A program made the position numbers and the translations under genes. A stretch of DNA of 64,000 bases, taken from the NCBI GenBank assembly GCA_037127315.1, contig JBBBDQ010000754.1, positions 1,213,501 through 1,277,500 of the forward strand. The letters are read 5' to 3'. Within the stretch, counting starts at the first letter, position 1. Each line of letters opens with the position of its first letter. Below, one piece after another: positions 42,442 to 53,119 of this stretch. This DNA comes from Ascarosepion bandense (Eukaryota; Mollusca; Cephalopoda; Sepiida; Sepiidae). The notes under the pieces are model-generated. The model did no database searches, was not told where the DNA came from, and saw only the letters and a program-made list of their open reading frames with translations.

Positions 42442-42956
42442 GCAGTATGGTAATGGTTAACTATTTAGAACAATAAATCAGTGAGCCAAGTTAGAATTCT
42501 AGTCTATTTCGCTTCTCTCCATTTTGTACCGATACACTTACAAAAGTTAAGATCACATATCTTCATCCATCTGGTTACATAGCAAGTAGATTTGATTGTA
42601 ATCATCGTTTGTAACTTGCCTTGGGAGATAATTATGAATTCTAAAGCTATATTAAGAGGAAACGTTTTTTTTAGCTTACCTCTTAATATTATCATAAGTT
42701 TCATCGTTCTATATTCTACTTATTGTTCTATATTCTACTTATTGTTTTATATTCTACTTATTGTCATAACCTTCATTTCTTTTAAACACTTCGTCTTTTA
42801 TTCATATTACAAGCCACACTTATCATAACTATTTCAAATGTTCCTTTCTGCGTTTCAAGTTTATTCTCTTAAAGCTGATCCTGGGCATGTCAATAAACTG
42901 CATTCGGCAGCAAGGCCACTCATTGGGAGGTTGTGAGGAGCATGGAGCCACCTCTT
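42442..42956. other. No recognised feature
   Basis: Contains a small triplication of TTATATTCTACTTATTGT near 42707-42765. Confidence 0.45.
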
Positions 42957-43045
42957 AATTGCTGTTGTGCCCAGGTCCACCCTGACCTGAAGTGGTAGCA
43001 CTAGTTAGGGTCCCAGCAACGGTTAAATAAGTAGCCCCCAAACCG
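42957..43045 (+). repeat. Repeat pair, copy 1
   Basis: Shares ATTG.TGTT.T..CAGGTCCA, C.CTGA.CT, GGGTCC.A and AAATA.T..ACCC-like words in order with 43384-43470. Family unknown. Confidence 0.5.
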
Positions 43046-43075
43046 AAGTCAACAAAATGTTGTTTAATTAAAATT

Positions 43076-43250
43076 ATTACCAGGAAAACATTTTTGAATG
43101 AAAAATATAACCAACAAAACGTTTTTGAAGGAAAAATGTCATCATCATAAATACATTTTTAAAGAAAAAATGTTACCAACAAAATATGTGATGGAAAAAT
43201 ATTACCAGCAATACATTTGATTCTCAACAAAACCCATTTACAAAGAAAGT
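43076..43250. repeat. Decayed ~43-bp tandem repeat
   Basis: ACCAACAAAACGTTTTTGAA, GGAAAAATGT recurs three to four times with changes. Confidence 0.55.
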
Positions 43251-43383
43251 ATATTCTATTTGTACAAATCTATAGTAAAATTTTCGTCGGTATTAAATGA
43301 CCCATTGAGGTGTTGATATGCCGTTAAAAAGACCCAACGAAACCAAACTTCTTTATATCAGGTTCAATCCATATATAACCTTA

Positions 43384-43470
43384 ATTATTGTTGTTCTCAG
43401 GTCCACACTGATCTCACATAATAAGACCTGCTTGGGTCCTAACTATGGCCAAATAGTGAACCCAAAAGGG
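43384..43470 (+). repeat. Repeat pair, copy 2
   Basis: Partner of 42957-43045, 427 bp downstream, same orientation. Confidence 0.5.
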
Positions 43471-43611
43471 CGATCAGAAAATCAGAATTTAGGAATACAT
43501 AAACATAGTTAACAGAAAATAATATTTTAACCTGTAACAATATATAAATAAACCAATTCAATTATCTATCTTCCTTACCAGCATTCATTTTGCTTTCAAT
43601 TTTTTCTTTTT

Positions 43612-44115
43612 AAGAATCATATCGCCCAAGCAAGGTATTTTATTGGCACTGTTTTGCATGGGGTTACATAAGAGGAACGTTATGAGAAAGAGGGACAGGT
43701 CATAGGGGATGTCAGAGATTGGGCAAGAAAAAGCTGAGAATACTGATGAGAGTGGAGTGGACGGAGAAAGAAGTACGGGAGAGAGGGTGCAGGTTAGTGA
43801 GATAGAAGATGACTATTGACTTTACATTTAAATTTTTGGCGATTATAGCTGTCGGTAAAGCAAATAAATGGAAAGGAATTCCACAGGCGGAAATGCGAGA
43901 AAAGAAGCTGTTGGATTACAATTTGCGTTTACAATTTATTGGTTTCCAGCAAAAGGGTGGGACCTATCTGCTAATCTTGTGTCTTGATTAAATTTATATA
44001 TAGGGGGCACCAGCCAGCTAAGTTCATCGGAGTAGAAGACGTGAATGTATTTGTAGAAGAGACACAGGGATGCCACATTGCGCCAGGTGAGGAAGTGATT
44101 GTATCCGTATTTATT
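43612..44115 (-). pseudogene. Family A LINE 3' end
   Basis: The plus strand starts AGAATCATATCGCCCAAGCA, AGGTATTTTATTGGC (tail complement). The minus frame 44139-43936 encodes TWRNVASLCLFYKYIHVFYS, DELSWLVPPIYKFNQDTRLA and DRSHPFAG. Broken upstream and downstream. Confidence 0.85.
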
Positions 44116-44753
44116 CATCCCAATTTTAATAGTAAACACCTACTTTGAGTGGCTCTCCTGACTTAAATTTTGGGAATTTTGATAAAAATATTTTTAAAAT
44201 ACCCGGAGAGTCTTCCATTCTTTTTTCATTTTTTTAAACTGTCGCGTTCATTTTAGTATTTTTCATTTCCCTTTCTTTATTCTGCATTCATGTCTTAGCA
44301 TGTATGTCGGCCTTGTCATCCTTCTGACGATTCTCGATTACACGATCAGCATCTTCATCATCATCATCATCATCATCATCATCTAATATTTTCCCTATTT
44401 TGCTTGTCGCCATGGTGTTAAACATGTACTTTCCAGATGCTTTCAAATACATTTTGTCTTCGCAATTCTTTTTTTTTTTTTGGTTCTTTTACCCACTAAC
44501 CATTTTCTTTCTCTTCTTAAAATTCCTTCCCATCTTCTTCTTCACCGAATTCTTCATACTATTTTTTCTTCCGTCAATTTCTTTGTGTCCACCTTCTTTT
44601 GTTACTTTCTTTTAATTTTTCTTAAATTGAACCTTTTGATATTCATCATAATCATTGTCATCGTTTTAATATTACAAAAAAATAATAAAAATAAAAATAA
44701 TCATCATCGTCACTGTCATCACCCCCAATGAACGTTATCATCGTCGCCGTCAC

Positions 44754-44784
<31 letters not shown>

Positions 44785-45629
44785 GTTCTCTTTTAAGAAT
44801 TCATATTTTATTTTATAATAAATTGCCCAGTATATTTTTACTTTTATAGTAGAACCTTCATCGCCAGCGTAAAAAGAAAATTATTTACCATTAATTTTTT
44901 CCCGCCCTTTTTTTCATTTCTTTATCATTCCGTTTTGATTCGTTATCTTTTTCTATTTCTTTTTCTTCTGTTTTTTCTCTTTCATTTTCTTATATTTGTT
45001 AATTTTTTCTCTCTCTTTTCCTATTTCAAGTCCATTTTCTTCTTTTCTTTTTACTTATCTTTATCCCTGCTTTCCTTTCTTTCCTTTTTTAAAAAATCCT
45101 TCTCGACTTCTATTTTCTCATTTGCTTACTACTCTGCATTCATTTTTCGTCTCTTTCGACTCGACATCAACATTTCGTTACTTTTCTTTCCTTCTTTCAC
45201 TTATTTTAAACTCGAAGATTTTTCTCTCCAACCAGCTCAGAGGACAACTTCCATTAAAAGTCTCCGACTGAGTCAAAGAAATTCTGCTAAAATGGCCGTT
45301 AATGAAGCCAGTTTAAGAGAAGAAAAGCCAAGATGATACGAAGAATCGAATGTCTTTGTTGGAACCAAAAATAGAAAAATATAGAAGCTGAAAAAATAAT
45401 AAAAACCGGATTCTGCATGATCATTCGAAATGGACTGGCCATTGAAGGGCTTCACCTTCTCCTGGACATTACTTTTTTCATTTGACCAAGGCTTTTATTA
45501 TCCGCCATGCACACCGAACAGCACAACGAGCTCTACAGATACTTATGAAAACCTGGATCGATCATTGTAGAATAAATTTTATTGGGGATTTGTAGTGACA
45601 ATAAAAGAGCTTAACTGAATACTAAAACA
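44116..45629. other. Pyrimidine-rich DNA with (CAT)n runs; no gene
   Basis: (CAT)n at 44355-44383 and 44757-44785. 44450-45200 is T/C-rich on the plus strand, producing Phe/Leu/Ser-rich frames up to 133 codons (44935-45336) that look compositional rather than coding. 45280-45480 is less biased but unrecognised. Confidence 0.5.
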
Positions 45630-45770
45630 ATAATAATGGGATTTATTATACCCACAGATAGAACAGTTGAAGCTAATCGTCTAGATACCATGATCAAAAC
45701 CACAAAACAGAATCTGCTTTCTTATAGATATCGCATATATTGCATATTGTCAGATTTTAGGATTTCCCAA
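45630..45770 (+). pseudogene. RLE-type retrotransposon endonuclease fragment, left part
   Basis: MGFIIPTDRTVEANRLDTMI, then KTTKQNLLS matches the 'D..I.TDR.I.ANRPDI..K..K...CLLID' stretch of the RLE domain seen intact at 51114-51815. The catalytic PD is here LD. The fragment is split by a family A LINE at about 45771 and resumes at 46215. Confidence 0.7.
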
Positions 45771-46214
45771 AATGGCTTCTGCTCCGATGAGCTTAGATCA
45801 CTGGTGCCGCCTAAGCACGAATTTACACGAGATACTAGATTAGCAACTAGGTCCCACCCTTTTACAGTTAAACAAATAAGATGTAACCGTAAATTCTACT
45901 CCAACAGCTTCTTTTCTCGCGCTTCCCGCCTGTGGAACTCCCTTCCACAAGTCTGCTTTCCCGACAGTTACAATCTCCAGGTGTTTAAATGTAGGGTCAA
46001 TAGACACCTCCTATCACACTAACTCCCAACTATTCTCACAACACTCTCATCTACCCAACCCTCATTCTCGGTATCCTCACCCGCCTATCACCCACCCTCT
46101 GTTATTTCCTATATTTAACCAGCCTTTCTCCACTCTACGTAGCCCCCTGCACAGTAGTGGCAGTGACATGCCTTGCTCGGGGTGAAACGCTTATAAAAAA
46201 AAAAAAAAAAAACT
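45771..46214 (+). pseudogene. Family A LINE, 5'-truncated copy with poly(A)
   Basis: Encodes GFCSDELRSLVPPKHEFTRD, TRLATRSHPFTVKQIRCNRK and FYSNSFFSRASRLWNSLPQV, then YNLQVFKCRVNRHLLSH and a stop at 46020-46022. The frame is open from the truncation to the stop, the cleanest tail of this family. The 3' UTR is about 165 bp, ends TGCCTTGCTCGGGGTGAAAC and carries an A19 tail, showing that this LINE ends in poly(A). Confidence 0.92.
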
Positions 46215-46330
46215 ATCAAATACAAGGATCTTGAAGTGGATATCTGAGAAAATGTTGCACATGTAGACATCAGTAATTCCAGATGTAGATGGATTGACTT
46301 GAAAATGTAACGTTATACTAGTTAAAGGGA
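46215..46330 (+). pseudogene. RLE-type retrotransposon fragment, right part
   Basis: AAATACAAGGATCTTGAAGT reads KYKDLEVDI before a stop, matching SKYKDLEIYI after the RLE core in the copy at 51114. Continuation of 45630-45770 across the LINE insertion. Confidence 0.6.
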
Positions 46331-46679
46331 TTCCTTTTATTCCATGCCATAAAGAATTAAAATAAATTTTATTTACAAGTATCGTAAGGAGTAGAAACTC
46401 GCAATGATTGTATTCTACGAATCATTGTATAAACCCCAGAAAACCATTTAAATATAGTGAGAAATGTTTGGGCAGGCGATTAGAAAACACATTTGATCAA
46501 ATAAACGAATTATTATGTGAAGGTACATCGTGAGAAATAAGCAATTGGCAGATGTTGAAAATAAATATATAAACAGAACTAATAAAAATGGCGGAAAACA
46601 TGAAAGGTAACCAGAAACCGACTTACAAAGTAAACATATGCAAACAACAGATATTGATAAAGAAATTAAGGTAGGAGTT
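46331..46679. other. No recognised feature
   Basis: AT-rich DNA only. Confidence 0.45.
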
Positions 46680-46945
46680 GCGTTGTGGTGCACTGGATAT
46701 CGACTAGGAACGATAAATTCCAGTTGAATTCCTTGCATTCTCTTACGCACAAATATCTTTAGGAAAGGTCTCTTCCCTCCAATTATGGGTTAAATAAGAC
46801 GATAGATGGGGTTCTATAACCTTGGCTGGCAACCGGTCTACTGCAAAAAGTAACCTATGGCGGGATAATCTTCTGCCCAGTCAGTCATATCTCTTTCGAT
46901 ACATGATCGCCCAAAGCGTGTATCATGTATGGCACACAACTGACT
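46680..46945 (+). mobile_element. tRNA-derived SINE
   Basis: Head GTTGTGGTGCACTGGATATC. The B-box region has been shortened to AAATTCCAGTTGAATTCC, and body, inverted-repeat tail and GTGTATCATGTATGGCAC follow. Confidence 0.82.
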
Positions 46946-47330
46946 TCATGAAGATAATAGTAGAAAACATAAGTAAAGTTTCTACTGGGCATAAAGTGTG
47001 GGATCGGTTTTCTGTGTTTATGAAGTAAAAAACTGATCCCCCACTAATTATTGATACAATCCGTCTCTTCTACCTTCAGCTATATCTTAAATAGCGGGAT
47101 AGAAAATCTTCTTCTCAGTCAGTCATGTCTCTTTAGAGACATGATCGCCCAAAGCGTGTATCACGTATGGCACTTAACTGACTGACTGAAGATAATAGTT
47201 GGAAATGTAAGTAAAGCTTCTACTGGGCGTAAAGTGGGGATAATCTTCTGCCCAGTCAGACATGTCTCTTTCTAGACATGATCGCCTAAAGCGTGTGTCA
47301 CGTATGGCAATTAACTGACTGACTATGAGA
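46946..47330 (+). repeat. Tandemly repeated SINE tails with Y-like palindrome
   Basis: GAAGATAATAGTAGAAAACA, TAAGTAAAGTTTCTACTGGG at 46950 recurs with changes at 47189. Each is followed by a SINE 3' tail (47095-47180 and 47235-47325). Between them GTGTGGGATCGGTTTTCTG...AAAACTGATCCCCCAC (46995-47046) is a Y-like palindrome. Confidence 0.7.
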
Positions 47331-47439
47331 AGGTAAATCCAGAAAGGAACATACGAAGTAAACATATCATGCAAATAACAGATCATGATGAAGAAAATGA
47401 GATACACACTTATTAACACTCTGAAGATATTGCTGAAAG

Positions 47440-47775
47440 TTTAGAAAAGTTGGAAAGACGTAAGCTTTGTTGCTCACAAGCTTGCAATAAGACGAGTCCA
47501 AAACATATTGAACCGAAATATTCTACGAAAACAAAGAAAACAAAAAAAAAAAAGAAAAACCAGAATTGCATTCAATAAGTTTAGTATGAAATCATGTGGC
47601 ATGTTAGAAACAAAATACTAAAATGGAGGAACAAGATGAAAACCCCAAAATTGCAACCAACAAAGCTATTAAGCTCTACAATACATCACTAAAATTAGTT
47701 CTGGACAAAGTAGACTAATATATATGAATTTCAACGTAGAGTAATATGCATCAGTAATAACAGAAACTGATGTAT
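47440..47775 (+). pseudogene. Possible upstream part of an RLE-type retrotransposon
   Basis: Lys/Asn-rich sequence in short frames (LEKLERRKLCCSQACNKTSP). It lies just before a family A LINE insertion, and after that insertion the RT domain of an RLE-type element begins, so it may be the N-terminal side of the same element. No motif proves this. Confidence 0.3.
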
Positions 47776-48288
47776 CAGGTCAGATATAGTCACTTTCTCA
47801 CCGGCGAAATGTGGCTTCCCCGTGTCTCTTCTACAAATACTTTCATGGCTTCTGCTCAAATGAACTTAGCTCACTGGTGCTCCCTTCACATGAATTTACT
47901 CGAGCCACATGATTAGCAACTAGGTCCCACCCTTTTACTGTGAAACCAATAAAATGTAAACGAAATTTCTGCTTTAGCTTCTTTTCTCGCACTTCCCGCC
48001 TGTTGAATTCTCTTCCATTTACTTGCTTCCCCGACAGCTACAATCTCCAAGAATTCAAATGTAAAGTCAATACTCATCTCCTATCTCACTAAACTGCATC
48101 CTCTTTCTCATGCTCCTTTATCAGTCCCCTTCACTCTCATCAGTATTCTCATTCTTCTCTTACCCACTTCCTGACACCCCTTATAACCAGTCACTCTTTC
48201 TCATAACTTTCCTTTTATGTAGCCCCAGGCTCAACAGTAGCAGCAAAATGACTTGCTTGGGGCGATATGATTAAAAGAAAATAAGACA
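47776..48288 (+). pseudogene. Family A LINE 3' end
   Basis: Starts AGTCACTTTCTCACCGGCGA, AATGTGGCTTCCC (LSHR.NVASL codons) and passes CTTCTTTTCTCGCACTTCCC, GCCTGTTGAATTC (FFSRTSRLWN) to the stop. The tail is ATGACTTGCTTGGGGCGATA, TGATTAAAAG. Inserted inside a decayed RLE-type retrotransposon. Confidence 0.85.
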
Positions 48289-49700
48289 TCAAATTAAAAA
48301 AAAGGAGTTTCACAGACATGAAAAAAAGAGAGAATTGAAAAACTTAGAAGTAAATTATCTGTATTCGATAAACTGGCAAGAAGAATAAATGTAAGAACAA
48401 AAATGAGACAGAAAAGTAAAAAGAAAATACAAAATTAAGAATAAAATGAAATTTTATCAGCTAAAGAAAAATTAATTCACTCAATACAAAGTAAAGCCTA
48501 AAAGAATCAGACACCATAAATAAATCAAGATTCAAACCGGTTCGAGGATATTTTACAATGGAATAGGCAAACAAAATCTTGAAGTGAAAACACCCACCAA
48601 CAATGGAAGAGTTTATACAATATTGAAAAATATGGCTAGCTCTAAAAAACATAATAATGAAGAAGATTGAATTAAACATGACTTAGAACGGATGAAAAAA
48701 AACAAAAACAGAACAAACATGAGATGGAATCACGGAAGAGGATGTTGAATGGGCACTGAAAAAAGAAGAGAAATGGAAATCTCCAAAATAGATGAAATTA
48801 TTAAATTTTGGCGCTATTATCTCAACGCAACACACAAAATCTTGGTAAAGAACTTCAATAAAGTTCAATGATTTTAAGATTTCAACATGAGTAACGAAAG
48901 GAATTACTTTTCATGTACCATACACACAAATGGTAACAAAAATATCCTGGAAAACTACAGACCAATTACATGTATTCCTACTACGTACAAACTGCTGATA
49001 TTTATTTTGATAAATCAAGCATATTCTTCCTTAAAAAATAACATACTTCTTCTTGAACGGAAAGGATGCAAATGTGGCTCGTATGGATATAAAGACAAAA
49101 TACTTATTGACAGAATGATCTTAAAGAACTGTTTGAAGATAACAAAAATCTCTGTACTCCTTGGATAGATTACCGTGAGGCATTCGATTATGTACCCAAT
49201 TTTTGATCTTGAAGTTTACAAATATATACAAGGTATCATCCATCATCATCAATTTATCAAACAATGTATGTCGATATGGAAAACGAACTTCCTCTCAATC
49301 ATATAAACGGAATAAATAAGCCTGGTGAAATAAACATCAACAGAAGAATATTCCAAGGCCACTCTTTATCTTCATTAATATTTTTATATTACTAATAATA
49401 TAAACCAGCCAACTTAATACGATGGAATATATCTGAAAGATATCTCAAAAGAAAAATAAGCCATCTATTTTACTGGAATTGTCATACAAGACAACAACTA
49501 CTGGATTACTAACATGATGCAATTAGTCAAAAAACATACAAACACAAAATATATGCAGTCATAAAAGACGATGTTAAATAAAAAAATAGATTTACATTTT
49601 GTAAATCCTGTAGGAAAATCAAATAGAACCTAAGATGGAACTATTGCAACACAAAATAAGAAAACGCAATGAAACATTGCTTGCAAGACAAATCTGTCTT
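48289..49700 (+). pseudogene. RLE-type (R4/Dong-like) retrotransposon, RT domain
   Basis: Heavily mutated, but the RT motifs are in order. ENYRPITCIPTTYKLLIFIL (about 48950-49010) is the entry motif. DRMILKNC follows. WIDYREAFDYVPNF (about 49163-49206, frameshifted) is motif A with Asp. RRIFQGHSLSS (about 49345) is the motif B region, and ISHLFYW (about 49460) is where the motif C 'YxDD' should be, with the DD lost. Upstream, WALKKEEKWKSPK (about 48750) is the pre-RT 'A...K..K.pG.D' region. The sequence is Asn/Lys-rich and dead. Confidence 0.8.
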
Positions 49701-49769
49701 TAACCATGTAACGCTAGTGGTGTTATTGATTCTAGAAAAGCAATATATCTAATCTAATCTAAACTTATT

Positions 49770-50538
49770 TCTAAATGGAACTTTGTCTCTGTGTGTGTAT
49801 GTGTGTGTGTCTTTCTGTGCAGTTTGTGTGTGTGTGTGTGTAGTCTGTGTATGTGTATGTGTCCGTTATCTATAGACTCCAAAACGGCTGAACCGATTTT
49901 CCTGAAAATTTACACAGTTGTAGTATAAAAATCTGCGAGTGTTCTTAGCTATGTTAGCTATCGGGGGTACCTCTTGTATCGAGGTACCCCGATAAATATC
50001 GAAAATCGATAATCGAAAAAATCGGGTTATAGAATGAGTAGTCCGATTTTAATCAAATTTGATACACTCATAGACAAAAACATAAGAAACGATATTCAGA
50101 AGTTTCAAGGTTGTGCTTCTTAGAATAGTGCTGAAAATTGATCATATATATAAGACAAGATGTTCGTGTGTGTGTCTGTTTATCTGCCTGTATGTGTGTA
50201 TTTTTTTCAGTCCTTTTATTTTAGTTATTATTTCGAGTTTGACTCTAAGTATGTAAAATTGAAGTTCTTAGTCTCAGGCATGATATCATTTACTCAGAGG
50301 ACTTATTTAGCCTTCAACATTCAGTTTACGACTCAAAAACTTATTTGATATCGATACCAGGAAATCAAACTTTGATTTTCATCCATTCATTTTTTTTCAG
50401 TCTACGATTTCGCTTTAACTAGAAACAACTATTGCTTTTTAGTCTTTCGTGCCAACGTCCAAAGAGTCTGAGCTCTAGGACCATGGATTAGTTGTAAAGT
50501 TTTCATTACACCCGGGCAACGCTGGGCTATACTGCTAG
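49770..50538 (+). mobile_element. Helitron-like non-autonomous element
   Basis: Starts TCTAAATGGAACTTTGTCTC; ends CCCGGGCAACGCTGGG, gap, CTAG at 50535-50538. Same two-part internal structure as 17428-18107. An inner duplication GGGGTACCTC...GAGGTACCCCG lies at about 49965-49991 as a small hairpin. Confidence 0.82.
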
Positions 50539-50835
50539 ATTTTCTTTTATAATCGTCTCACAAGCAGTACTGCAACTGGTGCGTAGGGTTTTATATAATA
50601 GTAGAATAAAGAGAGAGGAGAAGAGGTAAAAATAGATCTTGGAGAATCGGTGTACGTTAGATGAAGAGAATTTCGTGAGAGGAAAATGTTGAGTGAAAAG
50701 AATGATCGGAGTTAAGGAGATAAGAGATGGCACTTGACGTTGCATTTAACACTTGGGAATTGTAGCTATAAGGGAAACAAGAATACAGAAGTGAGTTCGA
50801 CAGACGAGACTAATGAAATGTTTCCATAACTAAAC
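50539..50835 (-). pseudogene. Family A-like LINE tail, strongly decayed
   Basis: TTATAATCGTCTCACAAGCA, GTACTGCAACTGGTGCGTAG (tail complement) and GAGATGGCACTTGACGTTGC, ATTTAACACTTGGGAATTGT (complement of the last codons) follow the family A layout with many changes. Confidence 0.6.
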
Positions 50836-50837
50836 AT

Positions 50838-50925
50838 TACTATCTACCTTAGATCATCCCGCAGAAGTTATAGGTAGTGTGACCATAGCTGAAATAGAAA
50901 TATAATAATAATAATAATAATAAAT
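50838..50925 (+). mobile_element. 3' end of an RLE-type element with (TAA)n tail
   Basis: CTACCTTAGATCATCCCGCA, AGTGTGACCATAGCTGAAAT, then (ATA/TAA)n. Matches the 3' UTRs after 51816, 52501 and 54204. Confidence 0.75.
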
Positions 50926-51815
50926 TCAAATTCAAACAAGATTTACAGTGAGTAGATTCTGTAGAAAAGCAGAACGGAAGCCAAGAGCCGGCTATTGCGG
51001 CAAAGAATATGAAAATGAAAGCCAAAGATAAAGATCTTGAACAGATGAAACAGCGCTGGCAAGACAAACCTCTGCATGGCCAATATCCAGTACGTGCCAA
51101 TAAATCCAATTAAGTTAATACTCATCGATGGTTACGTGCATCTGGATTAAAGTCTGAAACTGAAGGCTTTATTCTTGCAACACAAGACCAAAGTCTTTTC
51201 ACGAGAAACTTTCAGGCAAATATTATGCATAATAATATGGATCCAAAATGCAGGTTTTGTGATAAACACCAAGAAACAATAGACCACCTAATCTCAGGCT
51301 GTTCTGTGCTTGCCCCAAATGAATATAAAAATTGCCACGATAGAGTTGGGCAATATTTACATTGGGCAATATGCAAACATTATGGAAAAGCTGTAGGCAA
51401 ACACTGGTATGAACATCACCCAGCACCGGTTACAGAAATAGAAGATGTAACTATTCTATGGGATTACACCATCTACACAGACAGAAAAATTGAAGCAAAC
51501 AGGCCAGACATTATTGTTAAAAACCAGAAGGAGAAAACTTGTCTATTAATTGATATGGCTTGTCCAGCGGATTGTAACATAGCAATCAAGGAATTTGAAA
51601 AACTGTCAAAATATAAAGACCTGGAAATTTACATAGAAAAAATGTGGAAATTGAAAACAAGAGTTGTGCCAGTGATAGTAGGTGCACTTGGAATGATAAA
51701 AAATGGAGCAAAACAACACATTGAAAGAATCCCTGGAAACCCCAGCTTAAGAGATATACAAAAAATTGTCTTATTAAGTACAGCCCACACACTAAGGAAA
51801 ACTTTATCTATGTAA
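50926..51815 (+). CDS. RLE-type (R4/Dong-like) retrotransposon ORF, C-terminal part
   Basis: A frame open from 51114 to a TAA at 51815 (233 codons) follows a 53-codon open stretch in the same frame (50951-51110), separated from it by a TAA at 51111-51113. It contains KCRFCDKHQETIDHLISGC, a C-X2-C-X8-H-X4-C zinc knuckle (51246-51302), then TILWDYTIYTDRKIEANRPD and CLLIDMACP. The PD...D spacing (14 residues between the two Asp) is the restriction-like endonuclease signature of R2/R4-type non-LTR elements. SKYKDLE, VVPVIVGALGMIKNG and LLSTAHTLRKTLSM complete the usual C-terminus. The RT domain is absent, so this is a 5'-truncated insertion starting beside (TAA)n at about 50925. Not a host gene. 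It is the least damaged copy of a family present five or more times here. Confidence 0.9.
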
Positions 51816-51961
51816 TGCTGGAGATGATAGGGAAGATAGAAAAACATGAAATGGAGCCATAACAACACGCCACTACCTGCCGTAGGTCTCCCCGCAGACT
51901 TGGTTGGTAGTGAGACCAAAGCAGAAATCGAAATATGATGAAAAATGACATAATAATAATA
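51816..51961 (+). mobile_element. 3' UTR and TAA tail of the RLE-type element
   Basis: Starts after the stop with TGCTGGAGATGATAGGGAAG, passes CCATAACAACACGCCACTAC and GACTTGGTTGGTAGTGAGAC, and ends AAATGACATAATAATAATAA, where the next truncated copy begins. Confidence 0.85.
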
Positions 51962-52500
51962 ATAGACCATCTATTCTCAGGCTGTTCTGTACTTGCCTCA
52001 AATGAATATAAAAATCGCCACGATAGAGTTGAGCAATATTTACATTGGGCAATGTGCAAACATTATGGAAAATCTGAGAAACAAACACTGGTATGAACAT
52101 CACCCAGCACCGGTTACAGAAATAGAAGATGTAACCATTTTATGGGATTACAACATCTACACAGACAGAAAAATTAAAGCAAATAGGCCAGACATTATTG
52201 TTAAGAACCAGAAAGAAAAAACCTGTTTATAAATTGATATGGCTTGTCCAGCGGATTGTAACATAGCAACCAAGGAATTTGAAAAACTGTCAAAATATAA
52301 AGACCTGGAAATTTACATAGAAAAATGTGGAAATTGAAAACAAGTGTTGTCCCAGTGATAGTAGGTGCACTTGGAATGATAAAAAATGGAACAAAACAAC
52401 ACATTGAAAGAATCCCTAGAAACCCCAGCTTAAGAGATATACAAAAAATTGACTTATTAAGTACAGCCCACACACTAAGGAGAACTTTGTCTATGTAACG
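51962..52500 (+). pseudogene. RLE-type retrotransposon, second copy
   Basis: Begins inside the zinc-knuckle region (ACCATCTATTCTCAGGCTGT = DHLFSGC). Frameshift near 52075, then WYEHHPAPVTEIEDVTILWD, RKIKANRPDIIVKNQKEKTC and a TAA stop in place of the Leu before LID. A one-base deletion after YIEK (52322) breaks the rest. The terminal stop is at about 52498. It starts exactly where the TAA tail of the previous copy ends. Confidence 0.88.
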
Positions 52501-52650
52501 CTAGGGATGATAGGGAAGATAGAAAAAAAACATGAAATGGAGCCATAACAACACGCCACGACCTGCCTTAGATCTTCCCGCAGACTTGGTTGGTAGTGCG
52601 ACCATAGCAGAAATCGAAATATGATGAAAAATGACATAATAATCAAATAA
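52501..52650 (+). mobile_element. 3' UTR and tail of the second RLE copy
   Basis: Same 3' UTR as 51816-51961 with a short tail (GACATAATAATCAAATAAAA). Confidence 0.85.
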
Positions 52651-52654
52651 AACA

Positions 52655-52960
52655 ATCAAAGTTATCCACTCTTTCTTACTGAGCAATGACGAAAGAAAAA
52701 AGATGGGCTATCTTATTGACTTGGCAGTTCAATATAGCACAAAATTACAAGGATCTTGAAGAGGAAATTTCAAAATTATGGCTGAGAAAAACATCAGTAA
52801 TTTCAGCTGAGGTTAGGAACCTCAATTTGATTGCAAACAGTTCCTGATATACTTGTTGAAGGATCCCTTCAATGAGCCTATCAAAAACTTGGCTCATTCT
52901 TTAAAGAAACGAAGAAAATGAGTATAAACAGAAATAAAGTGAAATAATATTAACAACAGC
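52655..52960 (+). pseudogene. RLE-domain fragment of a related family
   Basis: ERKKMGYLIDLAVQY (about 52690-52735) parallels KEKTCLLIDMACP, and after a frameshift NYKDLEEEISKLWLRKTSVI (about 52742-52803) parallels KYKDLEIYIEKMWKLKTRVV. The divergence is far greater than among the other copies, so it is another family. The end (GAGTATAAACAGAAATAAAG) resembles 55350-55380. Confidence 0.65.
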
Positions 52961-53119
52961 AACACAAATTGGTTGACAAAATTCTTCCAATATTTTCAAC
53001 ACTTGAGAAAAACCATGAGTGCATGAAACAGATAAGTGTGTAATAGTAACCCATCATGAAATGAACCGTTATTTACTTAGAGGAATAAATCAAAGTGCTT
53101 AATATAAATTTTATGGAAC
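52961..53119. other. No recognised feature
   Basis: Short AT-rich spacer. Confidence 0.4.

Noticed and set aside
44935..45336. Phe/Leu/Ser-rich frame resembling a multi-pass membrane protein
   Set aside because: The whole region is T/C-rich in every frame; no conserved domain or start context, and overlapping frames look alike.
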